From NCBI GenBank assembly GCA_041390685.1, contig JAWKPL010000001.1, positions 2,418,001 through 2,482,000 of the forward strand: a DNA stretch of 64,000 nucleotides, written 5' to 3'. Positions within the stretch are counted from its first letter, which is position 1. Each line of letters starts with the position of its first letter. The translations under genes were made by a program, and so were the position numbers. Positions 49,905-57,562 of the stretch are shown piece by piece. This DNA comes from JAIBBD01 sp041390685. Lineage in GTDB: Bacteria > Chloroflexota > Dehalococcoidia > UBA2979. The notes below the pieces were generated by a model. It searched no databases and was not told the origin of the DNA. It saw only the letters and a list, made by a program, of their open reading frames with translations.

Positions 49905-50094
49905 CGCGCCTCGCCCATGCGCACCAGCGATGCTGCACTATCCGGCCCGGGTGAATCGCTCAGTCAGAGACAACCGTTTTGCGATCGCAGGGGCGTTCCA
50001 TCGAGCCGTGACCGCTCCTCGGCGGCGGCGCGCGCGGCCGTTCACGACTGTGGTACAACGTGCGTTCAAGCCACGGAGCGCGAGGGAGGACACG

Positions 50095-51372
50095 ATGCCG
50101 GGGCCGCTCGATGGGATCAGAGTGCTCGAGGTCAGTCAGATCGTCGTCGGGCCCTACTGCGGCATGATGCTCGCCGACCTCGGCGCCGAAGTACTGAAGA
50201 TCGAACCTCCCGGCGGTGAGGGCGGCCGTCTCATCGGTGGCTTCATGCCAGGCGAATCGAAGAGCTACCACGCCCTGAACCGCGGGAAGCGGAGCCTGGT
50301 GCTCGACCTCCAGCGTCCCGAGGCGCAGGCGCTCGTGCAGCGCGTGATCCCGCAGTTCGACGTGTTCATCATCAACTCCCGGGCGGGCGTACCGGCACGC
50401 CTCGGCGTCGACTACGAGACGCTGTGCAAGGTCAGGGCCGACCTCGTCTATATGGAGAACACGGGCTACGGGGACGAGGGGCCGAGCGCACAGCGCGCCG
50501 GCTCGGACATCGTCGCGCAGGCCTTTTCGGGTCTCATGGCCGGTGAAGGCAAAGTCAACGAGTACGGCGCTCCCAAGCAGATCACAAGCACGGCGATTGG
50601 CGACTTCGCGACCGGGCTGGCGGCCGCCATGGGCATCTGCGCCGCCCTCTACCGCCGCTCCCTCAGCGGGCAGGGGGATCACATCAAGACCTCCCTGCTC
50701 GCAACAGCCCTTTCCATCCAGGGGGGCAACGTTGGCAAACTCCCCGTCTCCGACGAGATCTACCAGCGCCCGATCCTCGAGGACGTAGCGCGGCTGCGAG
50801 CCGAGGGCGCCCCGTGGGCCGACATCGTGCAGGCGCGCGACTCCCGTCGCCGCACCGGTGGCGCGTTCGCCAACTACTACAACACGTATCGAGTGAAAGA
50901 CGGCGCCATCACACTCGGGGCCCTCACCCCTCGGAACCACCAGCAGATGCGCGGCGTCCTCGGCATTACCGATGACCCGATGCTGCATCCCGACTTCAAT
51001 GCCGCCGATCCCGCGTGGGCGGCGAAGGTCGAGGTCCTCGCTGCGTACATCCGCGAAACGATGCTCACGAGGACGATGGACGAATGGATCGAGGCCTTCG
51101 ATGCAGTCGGCGCACCGGCGTCGAAAGTGAACATCCCCGAAGAGATGGCCGACGACCCCCAGGTGCAGGCGATGGGATACATGATCGAGGTCGACCACTC
51201 GGTCACTGGGCCGGAACGCTGGCCGGGTCCAGTCACTCGCCACCGCAACTTCCCGACCGGCACCAGCCGGCCGTCGCCCGCCCTCGGTCAACATAGCGAC
51301 GAAGCGCTCCTCGAGTTGGGCCTGACGGCCGCCGAGGTGTCGGCGCTCCGCGCCTGCGGTGCGGTCGGGTAG
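50095..51372 (+). CDS. family III CoA-transferase (CaiB/BaiF type)
   Basis: This 425-residue CoA-transferase has the family N-terminus PLDGIRVLEVSQIVVGPYCGMMLADLGAEVLKIEPPGG and the catalytic Asp in TAIGDFATGLAAAMG. It transfers CoA between carboxylic acids through an aspartyl-thioester. It is a single-domain form, unlike the 840-residue double-domain protein at 27453-29975. The ATG at 50095 has SD GAGGGAGGA. The start of a flavin-binding protein lies 6 nt after its stop codon, so they may be co-transcribed. The substrate is unknown. Confidence 0.92.
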   Translation: MPGPLDGIRVLEVSQIVVGPYCGMMLADLGAEVLKIEPPGGEGGRLIGGFMPGESKSYHALNRGKRSLVLDLQRPEAQALVQRVIPQFDVFIINSRAGVPARLGVDYETLCKVRADLVYMENTGYGDEGPSAQRAGSDIVAQAFSGLMAGEGKVNEYGAPKQITSTAIGDFATGLAAAMGICAALYRRSLSGQGDHIKTSLLATALSIQGGNVGKLPVSDEIYQRPILEDVARLRAEGAPWADIVQARDSRRRTGGAFANYYNTYRVKDGAITLGALTPRNHQQMRGVLGITDDPMLHPDFNAADPAWAAKVEVLAAYIRETMLTRTMDEWIEAFDAVGAPASKVNIPEEMADDPQVQAMGYMIEVDHSVTGPERWPGPVTRHRNFPTGTSRPSPALGQHSDEALLELGLTAAEVSALRACGAVG

Positions 51373-51378
51373 CCGCAG

Positions 51379-51828
51379 GTGACCGCAGCGGAACTCCCTC
51401 CCGAAGTGGTCGACTGGCTCCAGTCGGAACGGCTCGTCGTGCTCGCGACGGCGTCGAGCGATGGCGTACCCGCGACGCACGTCGTGTCGTGGGTCGTCGC
51501 GGTCGACACCCGGACGGTGCGGTTCGCCGTGCGGCATGCGGCCGAGACGGTCGCCCATGTCCGCCAGACCGGGCGCCTCGCGATGGAGGTCGTGGGCGAC
51601 GGCTTCTCCATCGGCGCGCGCGGCGCGGCCAGGATCGTGCGCGAGCACATGCCTTCGACGCCAAGGGAAAACGCCATGATCGAGCTGACGGTCGAGGAGG
51701 TGGTGAGCCACCTCCCTCAGGGCATGGCGCTCCGCGGTCCCGCCTGGGACGTGCCGCCCGGCCGTGAGCTCGACGCGGCTGCTCGTTCGGGAGCGGTCTA
51801 CGAGGAGCTGCGCCGCGGAGCGGACTGA
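51379..51828 (+). CDS. pyridoxamine 5'-phosphate oxidase-like protein
   Basis: This 149-residue protein has the split-barrel pattern of PNPOx-like FMN or F420-binding proteins: VVDWLQSERLVVLATASSDGVPATHVVSWVV and ARGAARIVREHMPSTP. It follows the CoA-transferase gene by 6 nt and starts with GTG. The C-terminal half (GRELDAAARSGAVYEELRRGAD) is a helix not common to the family. Cofactor and substrate are not determined. Confidence 0.72.
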   Translation: MTAAELPPEVVDWLQSERLVVLATASSDGVPATHVVSWVVAVDTRTVRFAVRHAAETVAHVRQTGRLAMEVVGDGFSIGARGAARIVREHMPSTPRENAMIELTVEEVVSHLPQGMALRGPAWDVPPGRELDAAARSGAVYEELRRGAD

Positions 51829-51901
51829 CGAGGCATGGGTCGAGGCCCCTGCGATCCTGCCGTAGAATCGCACCATCTGCGGATCAGGATCGGGAGGGCA
51901 C

Positions 51902-52189
51902 GTGTACGCGACGGTCAGGCAGTACGAGGGCGTCGAGAACCCCGACGAGCTGGTTCGCCAGGTTACCGACACGTTTCTCCCGGTGCAGCGGGACATCCCC
52001 GGGTTCGTCGGTTACTACTTCGTCGATGTCGGTGACGCGGGTGGTCGTATGGTCGCCGTAAGCATCTTCGAGACTGAGGAGGGCACCGCCGAGTCGAACC
52101 GGCGCGCTGCCGCCTGGGTCACGGACCATCCGAACCTGATCCCGCCGGCGAAATCCGCCGAGGCTGGCCCGGTCGTCATCGGCGACTAG
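51902..52189 (+). CDS. ABM-like dimeric alpha-beta barrel protein
   Basis: This 95-residue protein looks like an antibiotic-biosynthesis monooxygenase or stress-response (Dabb/ABM) fold: VRQYEGVENPDELVRQVTDTFLPVQRDIPGFVGYYFVDVG, then VAVSIFETEEGTAESNRRAAAWV. These small cytosolic dimers may oxidise quinols or act as unknown-ligand proteins. GTG start with SD GGGAGG eight bases away; TAGAAT (about 51863) is a probable -10. No link in function with neighbours is apparent. Confidence 0.75.
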   Translation: MYATVRQYEGVENPDELVRQVTDTFLPVQRDIPGFVGYYFVDVGDAGGRMVAVSIFETEEGTAESNRRAAAWVTDHPNLIPPAKSAEAGPVVIGD

Positions 52190-52252
52190 TCGCATCAACG
52201 AAGTCGAGAGCAGAGCAACCCCGCCCTCGAGGCGGGTGAGAGGGAGATCATC

Positions 52253-52837
52253 GTGCCCGATACCGCCGTGGAAGCCATCGACGCGTTCGTCGCCGAGCAG
52301 GCAGTCGATACTTCGAAGTCCAACTGGCGCACCCGCCTGAACCCGCCGCCCATGGTCGAACTCGATGCCAGTTCGAGCTACTTCTGGGACCTCGAGACGA
52401 ACGTCGGCTCGATCAGCATCCGCCTGATGCCAGACGTGGCGCCGATGCATGTCATCAGCACCATCTACCTCACCCGGCTCGGCTTCTATGATGGCTTGTC
52501 GTTCCACCGCGTCATCACCCAGTTCATGGCGCAGGGCGGCTGCCCGCTCGGCACGGGCACCGGCGGTCCCGGCTACCAGTACGCGGGTGAGTTCAGCAGC
52601 AGCGTGCGGCACGACCGCCCCGGCCTGCTGAGCATGGCCAACGCCGGTCCGCGCACCGATGGCAGCCAGTTCTTTCTGACTTTTGTCGCCACCCCGTGGC
52701 TGGATGGGAACCACACCATCTTCGGCGAGGTCGTCGAGGGCATGGACACCCTGCAGGCCCTCGAGGCACGCGGCTCGCAGAGCGGTCAGCCCTCCGAGCA
52801 CCTGGAGATCACGAAGGCGGCAATCCGCGTCGCTTGA
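52253..52837 (+). CDS. cyclophilin-type peptidyl-prolyl isomerase
   Basis: This 194-residue cyclophilin accelerates prolyl isomerisation during protein folding. It carries the active-site Arg in GLSFHRVITQFMAQGG, followed by GTGTGGPGYQYAGEF, and the aromatic and hydrophobic pocket residues in LSMANAGPRTDGSQFFLTFVATPWLDGNHTIFGEV. It has no signal peptide, so a cytosolic form is expected. The GTG start at 52253 has SD GAGGGAGAT. It ends before a hairpin at 52849-52874. Confidence 0.92.
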   Translation: MPDTAVEAIDAFVAEQAVDTSKSNWRTRLNPPPMVELDASSSYFWDLETNVGSISIRLMPDVAPMHVISTIYLTRLGFYDGLSFHRVITQFMAQGGCPLGTGTGGPGYQYAGEFSSSVRHDRPGLLSMANAGPRTDGSQFFLTFVATPWLDGNHTIFGEVVEGMDTLQALEARGSQSGQPSEHLEITKAAIRVA

Positions 52838-52848
52838 CCGGAGACTAC

Positions 52849-52874
52849 GGGTGGGAGCCGGCAGGCTCCCGCCC
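52849..52874. terminator. terminator after the cyclophilin gene
   Basis: A stem of 11 positions (GGGTGGGAGCC with GGCTCCCGCCC, one T-G pair), loop GGCA, between convergent cyclophilin and GNAT genes. Confidence 0.6.
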
Positions 52875-52898
52875 GCCTCGGCGCTGCCGAGGGTCCGC

Positions 52899-53741
52899 CT
52901 ACCCCAGCTCGAACGTGGTCACGCCGAAGATCCGGGCGAGGTCTACCTGTGGCTGCCCGTGGTTGTACATGCGCACCGTCTCGAACGACGGGTGCATCCC
53001 GTACCGCTCAGCCAGCGCCACCGCCTCACGATGCGGTTCAGGCACGTCGAGGTAGATGAGATCGTCGTCGAGGCGCGCGCAGAGCGCCCGGAAGAGCGCG
53101 TCGGCCACTCCCTCGTCGTCCGCCGAGAGCGGCCCCAACTTCCAGCCGGCGCCGCACTTCCTCGCCACCCCGAAGCCGGCGAGCCGGTCTCTACGCTGCA
53201 GTCCCAGTGCGACGCTGTTCGGCATCGCGATCCACCGCTCGAGGAAGTCCCGCCGCTCGACCGGGAACACGGCGCGGTCGTACGTGAGCACCTCCTCGAA
53301 CGGCACTTCTGACAGCGGGACGATGCCGTCCTCGTCAGCACTCACGTCCGGACGCTGTCCCTCGTATCGGACGTTGCGGTACGCGCGCGTGAACCCGGAA
53401 CGCTCGTAGTTCGCTTCCTGCGCCACCACGCTGTCCAGCCCCACGTTCCGGTCGCCGAGATACGCGGTCACGTCGTGCCACAGCCCCAGCCCGTACCCGT
53501 TCCCTCGATGCTCCGGCTTCACGATGTACAGCCCGAGGAACCCGTAGGCGCCGTCGTACGCCACTCCCGAGAGCGTGCCGATCACCTCGCCGTCCAGGAC
53601 ACCGACGAAGAAGCCGTCCGGGTCCGTCCGGTAGAAGGCGTCAGCATCCTGCAAACCGGGGTTCCACCCCTCTAGGGTGGCCCAGTCGATGGCCAACTGC
53701 GCCTCTTCCGGCCGCATCCTGCGGATTGTGTAGTCAGCCAT
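52899..53741 (-). CDS. two-domain GNAT acetyltransferase
   Basis: This 280-residue protein has two GNAT folds. The N-terminal one shows LGLYIVKPEHRGNGYGLGLW, the RGNGYG being the acetyl-CoA pyrophosphate-binding turn. The C-terminal domain begins about residue 145 and lacks a clear Q/R-x-x-G-x-G/A. Such double GNAT proteins often have only one active site. The substrate (amine, antibiotic or protein) is unknown. ATG at 53741; its upstream region has SD GGGAGAGGGGG. It is convergent with the cyclophilin gene. Confidence 0.85.
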   Translation of the reverse strand: MADYTIRRMRPEEAQLAIDWATLEGWNPGLQDADAFYRTDPDGFFVGVLDGEVIGTLSGVAYDGAYGFLGLYIVKPEHRGNGYGLGLWHDVTAYLGDRNVGLDSVVAQEANYERSGFTRAYRNVRYEGQRPDVSADEDGIVPLSEVPFEEVLTYDRAVFPVERRDFLERWIAMPNSVALGLQRRDRLAGFGVARKCGAGWKLGPLSADDEGVADALFRALCARLDDDLIYLDVPEPHREAVALAERYGMHPSFETVRMYNHGQPQVDLARIFGVTTFELG

Positions 53742-53891
53742 TGCTACGGCCCCCTCTCCCTGGCGTCTCCGGTGCGGCCACAGCCTAACGTCTGCTCCAT
53801 CATCCTGCGCGGCGATCCCTCGGACACGGGCCATCATCGCTGTGATATGAATGGCTGGAAGCAGTGCAGACCCGCGGTGAAGGAGGTCCCG

Positions 53892-54182
53892 ATGCCACAC
53901 CGACGAGTCCCCCGTCCCTTCAACCTCCTCTGGGGCAGTGGCCGCGTCATCGAGGAGGCGGCCATCGAGGGAGGCCTCCACGCGCCCGCCCTGCAGCTCC
54001 TCGCTTATGACGATGGTGAGAAGAAGGGCCAGCTCGCGGTCCGCTTCGCCGCCTATGACCCCGAGGGCGAGCTCGAGCGTCGGCCGCTCATCATCAATGA
54101 ACGCGAACTCAATGCCCTGCGCCGCGAGCTCGACCACACCCCACGTATGAAGGCGCTCCTCAAGCGCCTGCTCGAGGAGTAA
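53892..54182 (+). CDS. hypothetical protein, 96 residues
   Basis: I do not recognise this protein. It starts MPHRRVPRPFNLLWGSGRVI, has a predicted helix (EEAAIEGGLHAPALQLLAYDD) and ends in a Lys/Arg/Glu-rich helix with ALRRELDHTPRMKALLKRLLEE. No cysteines, signal peptide or membrane segment. It is preceded by SD AGGAGGT five bases from the ATG. The next gene, also unknown, follows by 37 nt, so an operon of two unknown proteins is possible. Confidence 0.65.
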   Translation: MPHRRVPRPFNLLWGSGRVIEEAAIEGGLHAPALQLLAYDDGEKKGQLAVRFAAYDPEGELERRPLIINERELNALRRELDHTPRMKALLKRLLEE

Positions 54183-54219
54183 GTTCGTCGCGTTCCTGAG
54201 CCCATCGTTGGAGGACGCC

Positions 54220-55224
54220 ATGACTCAGCCCGTCGATCGCACGCCCGACCTCCGCGCACTCGAGCGCACATTCCGCAAAGAAGCTCGCGCGCGCCTCGCT
54301 GAACACTTCGCTTCGCTGGCGCGAGATCGTTCGGCACTCACCGCGGGTGTCCGGGACGGCTCCGCCATTGCACAGGCGACCCTGGGCCGGCTGCTCCAGC
54401 GCGACGAGGACTACCGCGGCCGCATCGCGCCGGTCATCGCTCGGTCACGCGACACGTTTATGGATCTCGATGAGCGCCAACGACTGGCGGCACCGCCGCG
54501 CGCGCGCGAGACCGCGGTCAGTCTGCTCGCCGGCGGTGGCATCCACGCGGTGGAACACCGTCCCGGCAGCCTCATGGCGCTGACGATGGGTAAGGACACG
54601 CGCGCCGAGGTGCGCGTGCCCCCCTACAACGATGCGTGGACCCACCTCGAGGGCGGCCGGCATCAACAACAGCGTGCATGGGCGCGCCGTGCGGATGGCG
54701 GCTTCGGCTTCGTCTACACGATCGGCCAGGAAGGCGGCCGCGCGTGGTCCGGGGCCGGCGTCGAGGTACTGTTCATGCGCGACCATCCGGGTTCGCCCCC
54801 CGGGCACGGGCCAGCGGGTCTCGCCCAGGTGCGGGCACACACCCCGTACGAGTTCGCCTGGCGCAACCTCTCGTACCTCGGCACCGCGCATCAGCATGCC
54901 GGGTTCGGCGTCTTCGTCTGGAGTGCGCCGCTCGATGGCGGTCCGTCCCGCATCGAACAGGACCACCAGTACTGGATGTGGTCCGATGGCACATCGTGGT
55001 ACCAGGATCACCACAATCCCGGAGTCCCGGGCCGCGATGTGGACACGGCCCTGAACTTCCAACACCAGGCGCCCTACTTCCCGGTCGAGCCTGGACGCGT
55101 CTACGGCGCCTGGATCTGGTGCTTCGGCGGTGGTGACACCTCGGGCGCGGATCTGGTCTCCGCTGCGTACGCCCAGGCGCTCGTCGACGCCACCGCGCGC
55201 TTCGTCGTGATCGGGCAACAGTAG
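54220..55224 (+). CDS. hypothetical protein, 334 residues
   Basis: I do not recognise the family. The N-terminal third is helical and charged (ALERTFRKEARARLAEHFASLARD), with a low-complexity linker (FMDLDERQRLAAPPRARE). The C-terminal part, residues about 100-334, is aromatic- and His-rich: a Trp/His/Tyr-rich block SRIEQDHQYWMWSDGTSWYQD, AWIWCFGGGDTSG and repeated AHTP/HQHAG motifs. This suggests a beta-rich fold or metal-binding protein. There is no signal peptide. SD GGAGG lies six bases before the ATG. Convergent with the second SRPBCC gene. Confidence 0.6.
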   Translation: MTQPVDRTPDLRALERTFRKEARARLAEHFASLARDRSALTAGVRDGSAIAQATLGRLLQRDEDYRGRIAPVIARSRDTFMDLDERQRLAAPPRARETAVSLLAGGGIHAVEHRPGSLMALTMGKDTRAEVRVPPYNDAWTHLEGGRHQQQRAWARRADGGFGFVYTIGQEGGRAWSGAGVEVLFMRDHPGSPPGHGPAGLAQVRAHTPYEFAWRNLSYLGTAHQHAGFGVFVWSAPLDGGPSRIEQDHQYWMWSDGTSWYQDHHNPGVPGRDVDTALNFQHQAPYFPVEPGRVYGAWIWCFGGGDTSGADLVSAAYAQALVDATARFVVIGQQ

Positions 55225-55241
55225 CGGCCCTCGAGGAGGAG

Positions 55242-55748
55242 CTACGCCGTCTCGGCAAGCACCACCTCGAGCTTGTCGAACGCCTGGTTCCAGCCGCCGC
55301 CCGCGCCCTGAGCCATCGAGGCATCCGGCCATCCGAGTTGCCGCAATGTCAGTTTCGTCCCGCCGTCTGGCGCATCCTCGAAGGTGACGATGATGGTCAT
55401 CGTCGCGGGCGTCCCGTCTGGCATCCCGTAGTGGGATGGTGCCACTGGATTGCCGGCCGCGTCTGACAGCGATTCTGAAGCCGTGAACCGCTCGAGCGGG
55501 ACGATGTCCTCGTACGTCCCGGTCGTGTAGTACTCCCAGCCGTCGGGTGAGCGGAGGCCGTACAGGTAGCGGCCGCCAACCCGGAAGTCGATTTCACAGA
55601 CGTGCTGAGTCATTCCCTGGGGCCCGTACCAGCGCTGCATTCGCGCCGGCTCGGTCCACGCCCGCCACACCAGCGCGCGAGGGGCAGCGAACACCCGTTC
55701 GATAGCGAGCTCCTCCTCGTGCGTCGTTTCGGTCAGATGGCCCGTCAT
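55242..55748 (-). CDS. SRPBCC/AHSA1-like domain protein (second copy)
   Basis: This 168-residue START-like protein begins MTGHLTETTHEEELAIERVFAAPRALVWRAWTEPARMQRWYG and has the AHSA1-type middle and end (TMTIIVTFEDAPDGGTKLTLRQ, AQGAGGGWNQAFDKLEVVLAETA). It is preceded by an ArsR gene with a 16-nt gap, the same gene order as 32125-32978. It lacks the VOC partner found in that operon. The ligand is unknown. Confidence 0.88.
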   Translation of the reverse strand: MTGHLTETTHEEELAIERVFAAPRALVWRAWTEPARMQRWYGPQGMTQHVCEIDFRVGGRYLYGLRSPDGWEYYTTGTYEDIVPLERFTASESLSDAAGNPVAPSHYGMPDGTPATMTIIVTFEDAPDGGTKLTLRQLGWPDASMAQGAGGGWNQAFDKLEVVLAETA

Positions 55749-55764
55749 CGCCCCGTCCTCCCGT

Positions 55765-56145
55765 TCACCGCTCGGCGTGTTCGCTGGTGACGTCGTCGCC
55801 TTCGCCCGTCACCTGCAACTCTCGAAGGTACCCATCCAGCCGGTCGAAACTGTCCTCCCACAGCCGCCGGTACCGCTCGACCCAGCTCGCCACCTCGCGC
55901 AGCGGCGCTGGCGCGAGCCGGCACGGGCGCCACTGGGCCTGGCGACCGCGCTCGATGAGGCCCGCCCGCTCGAGGACCTTGAGGTGCTTCGACACCGCCG
56001 GCAGCGTCATCTCGAACGGCTGCGCAAGCTCGGTCACCGCTGCCTCGCCCTCGACGAGACGTGCGAGGATCGCGCGCCGTGTCGGGTCGGCCAGCGCGGC
56101 GAACGTCAGGGTGAGCGGGTCGCGTGGAGGGCTGTCTGACCGCAT
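55765..56145 (-). CDS. ArsR family winged-helix repressor (second copy)
   Basis: This 126-residue regulator, MRSDSPPRDPLTLTFAALADPTRRAILARL, has a helix-turn-helix ELAQPFEMTLPAVSKHLKVLERAGLI and wing RGRQAQWRPCRL, very close to the copy at 32613-32978. It has one Cys in the wing region and no metal-binding motif. The ATG at 56145 lies directly after operator B, which shares the TCAGTTA and AACCG elements with operator A. Operon: arsR-SRPBCC. Confidence 0.92.
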   Translation of the reverse strand: MRSDSPPRDPLTLTFAALADPTRRAILARLVEGEAAVTELAQPFEMTLPAVSKHLKVLERAGLIERGRQAQWRPCRLAPAPLREVASWVERYRRLWEDSFDRLDGYLRELQVTGEGDDVTSEHAER

Positions 56146-56148
56146 CTA

Positions 56149-56181
56149 TGTTACCAATCGGTTGCCTAACTGAACGGTAAA
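56149..56181. promoter_or_regulatory. ArsR operator B
   Basis: TTACC and GGTAA arms surround a minus-strand core TCAGTTA followed by AACCG. The TAACTGA (plus) copies are at 56167-56173 here and at 32999-33005 in operator A. A TATTTT-like -10 is at its upstream edge. Confidence 0.65.
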
Positions 56182-56270
56182 ATATCGTCCGGCCTCCGAG
56201 CCCGTCAACACCCTCGACGCGCCCTCACTCGCCCCGGACAATGCGGGCGGGCGAGCGAAAGGCGGAGCAC

Positions 56271-56750
56271 ATGCGCGTCGGTATCGGCTACGACATCCAC
56301 CGGTTCCGGGAGGGCGGCATGCTTCGCCTCGGTGGGATCGAAGTGCCGGACGCCCCCCAGCTTGACGGACACAGCGACGGGGATGCGCTCATCCATGCCA
56401 TCATCGACGCCCTCCTCGGCGCCGCGGGCGAGGGCGACATCGGCCAGCACTTCCCGCCGGGCGACCCGATGACCGCGGGCATCGACAGCCGCGAGTTGCT
56501 GACCCGCGTCGTCCGCCTCGTGGCCTCGCGCGGCTACCGGGTGCACAACGTGGACGCGACCGTTGTCGCGGAGCGGCCGAGGCTGGGGACACACCTGGCG
56601 GCCATGCGCGATGCGGTTGCGCGTTGCCTCGGCGTCCCGTCCTCGGCGGTAAACCTGAAAGCCACCACGAACGAGCGGCTCGATTCGCTCGGCAGCGGCG
56701 AGGCGCTTGCCGCGATGGCCGTCGCGTTGCTCGAAGAAGCAGTACCATAA
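56271..56750 (+). CDS. ispF: 2-C-methyl-D-erythritol 2,4-cyclodiphosphate synthase
   Basis: IspF forms the cyclic diphosphate in the MEP pathway to isoprenoids. The 159-residue protein has the metal-binding motif GYDIHRF (Asp 8, His 10), LDGHSDGDALIHAIIDALLGAAGEGDIGQHFPP (zinc and substrate residues) and ATTNERLDSLGSGEAL at the C-terminus. ATG at 56271, SD GGCGGAG. It is the first of an ispF-cysE-cysS group, a gene order shared with many bacteria where ispD/ispF precede cysE and cysS. Confidence 0.95.
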   Translation: MRVGIGYDIHRFREGGMLRLGGIEVPDAPQLDGHSDGDALIHAIIDALLGAAGEGDIGQHFPPGDPMTAGIDSRELLTRVVRLVASRGYRVHNVDATVVAERPRLGTHLAAMRDAVARCLGVPSSAVNLKATTNERLDSLGSGEALAAMAVALLEEAVP

Positions 56751-56804
56751 CGCGATGACGGTACGATCCGCGTCGTCTGGTCCGGATACCTGCGCGTGTC
56801 GATT

Positions 56805-56832
56805 GGGGCGCCCCGAGTCCGGGACGCGCCCC
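56805..56832 (+). other. hairpin in the ispF-cysE intergenic region
   Basis: GGGGCG (56805-56810) pairs with CGCCCC (56827-56832) around an inner CCCG/CGGG stem. It may terminate or attenuate transcription before cysE. TACGAT (56762-56767) upstream is a possible -10 box for cysE. Confidence 0.35.
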
Positions 56833-56875
56833 GCAGGAACTGCCCACCCGAACCATGCGCGGAAAGGGGCCGCCA

Positions 56876-57562
56876 ATGGGCTGGCTCGCACACCTCAGGG
56901 AAGATATCGGCGTCGCGCGACAGCGTGACCCGGCCGCCCGCTCTTCCTTCGAGATCCTGCTGACCTATCCAGGCATTCACGCCCTCTTCATCCATCGCAT
57001 CGCGCACGGCCTGGCCGTCCGCGGCTGGGTCGTGCTGCCGAGGCTGGTCGCTCACCTCGGACGCGCCGTCACCGGCATTGAGATCCACCCGCGCGCCGAG
57101 ATCGGGCGCCGCCTGTTCATTGACCACGGTATGGGGATCGTCATCGGCGAGACCGCGGTCATCGGCGACGACTGCCACCTGTACCAGGGGGTGACGCTCG
57201 GCGGCACTTCGACGCGGCGCGAGAAGCGGCACCCGACCCTCGAGGACCACGTCACCGTCGGTGCCGGCGCGATCATCATCGGTGCGGTTACGCTTGGCTC
57301 GCATGCGCGCATCGGTGCCGGCAGCGTGGTCGTCTCCAACGTGCCGCCGCACGCCACGGTGGTCGGTGTCCCGGGCCACATCGTCGCCATCACGAACGCC
57401 ACGAACGACACCGTCGAGCGGTTGCCCGACCCCGAGTGGGACCGCCTGCAGGACCTCGAGCGCCGCGTCTCCCGCCTCGAGGCGGGGACGCCTGCGCCGG
57501 CGCCGACCGGCGGCGGCTTCGACGGAGGATCCCCCACCCCCCGACCCGAGGAGCGAGGCTGA
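56876..57562 (+). CDS. cysE: serine O-acetyltransferase
   Basis: CysE acetylates serine, the first step of cysteine synthesis. The 228-residue protein starts with a helical region (MGWLAHLREDIGVARQRDP) and has the left-handed beta helix: FIDHGMGIVIGETAVIGDD, YQGVTLGGTS, VTVGAGAIIIGAVTLGSHARIGAGSVVV, with His in the DHG motif. The C-terminal tail is a coiled helix and low-complexity region (GTPAPAPTGGGFDGGS). Length is typical of short SATs. ATG at 56876; SD AAAGGGG. The stop touches the start of cysS. Confidence 0.93.
   Translation: MGWLAHLREDIGVARQRDPAARSSFEILLTYPGIHALFIHRIAHGLAVRGWVVLPRLVAHLGRAVTGIEIHPRAEIGRRLFIDHGMGIVIGETAVIGDDCHLYQGVTLGGTSTRREKRHPTLEDHVTVGAGAIIIGAVTLGSHARIGAGSVVVSNVPPHATVVGVPGHIVAITNATNDTVERLPDPEWDRLQDLERRVSRLEAGTPAPAPTGGGFDGGSPTPRPEERG

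Noticed and set aside
49960..51996. 678-residue frame antisense to the CoA-transferase
   Set aside because: It spans two conserved sense genes and has no recognisable domain.
56751..56875. T-box or SAM riboswitch upstream of cysE/cysS
   Set aside because: No T-box (TGGNACCGCG-like) element or SAM-I core is visible. Only a short hairpin and a possible -10 box are seen.
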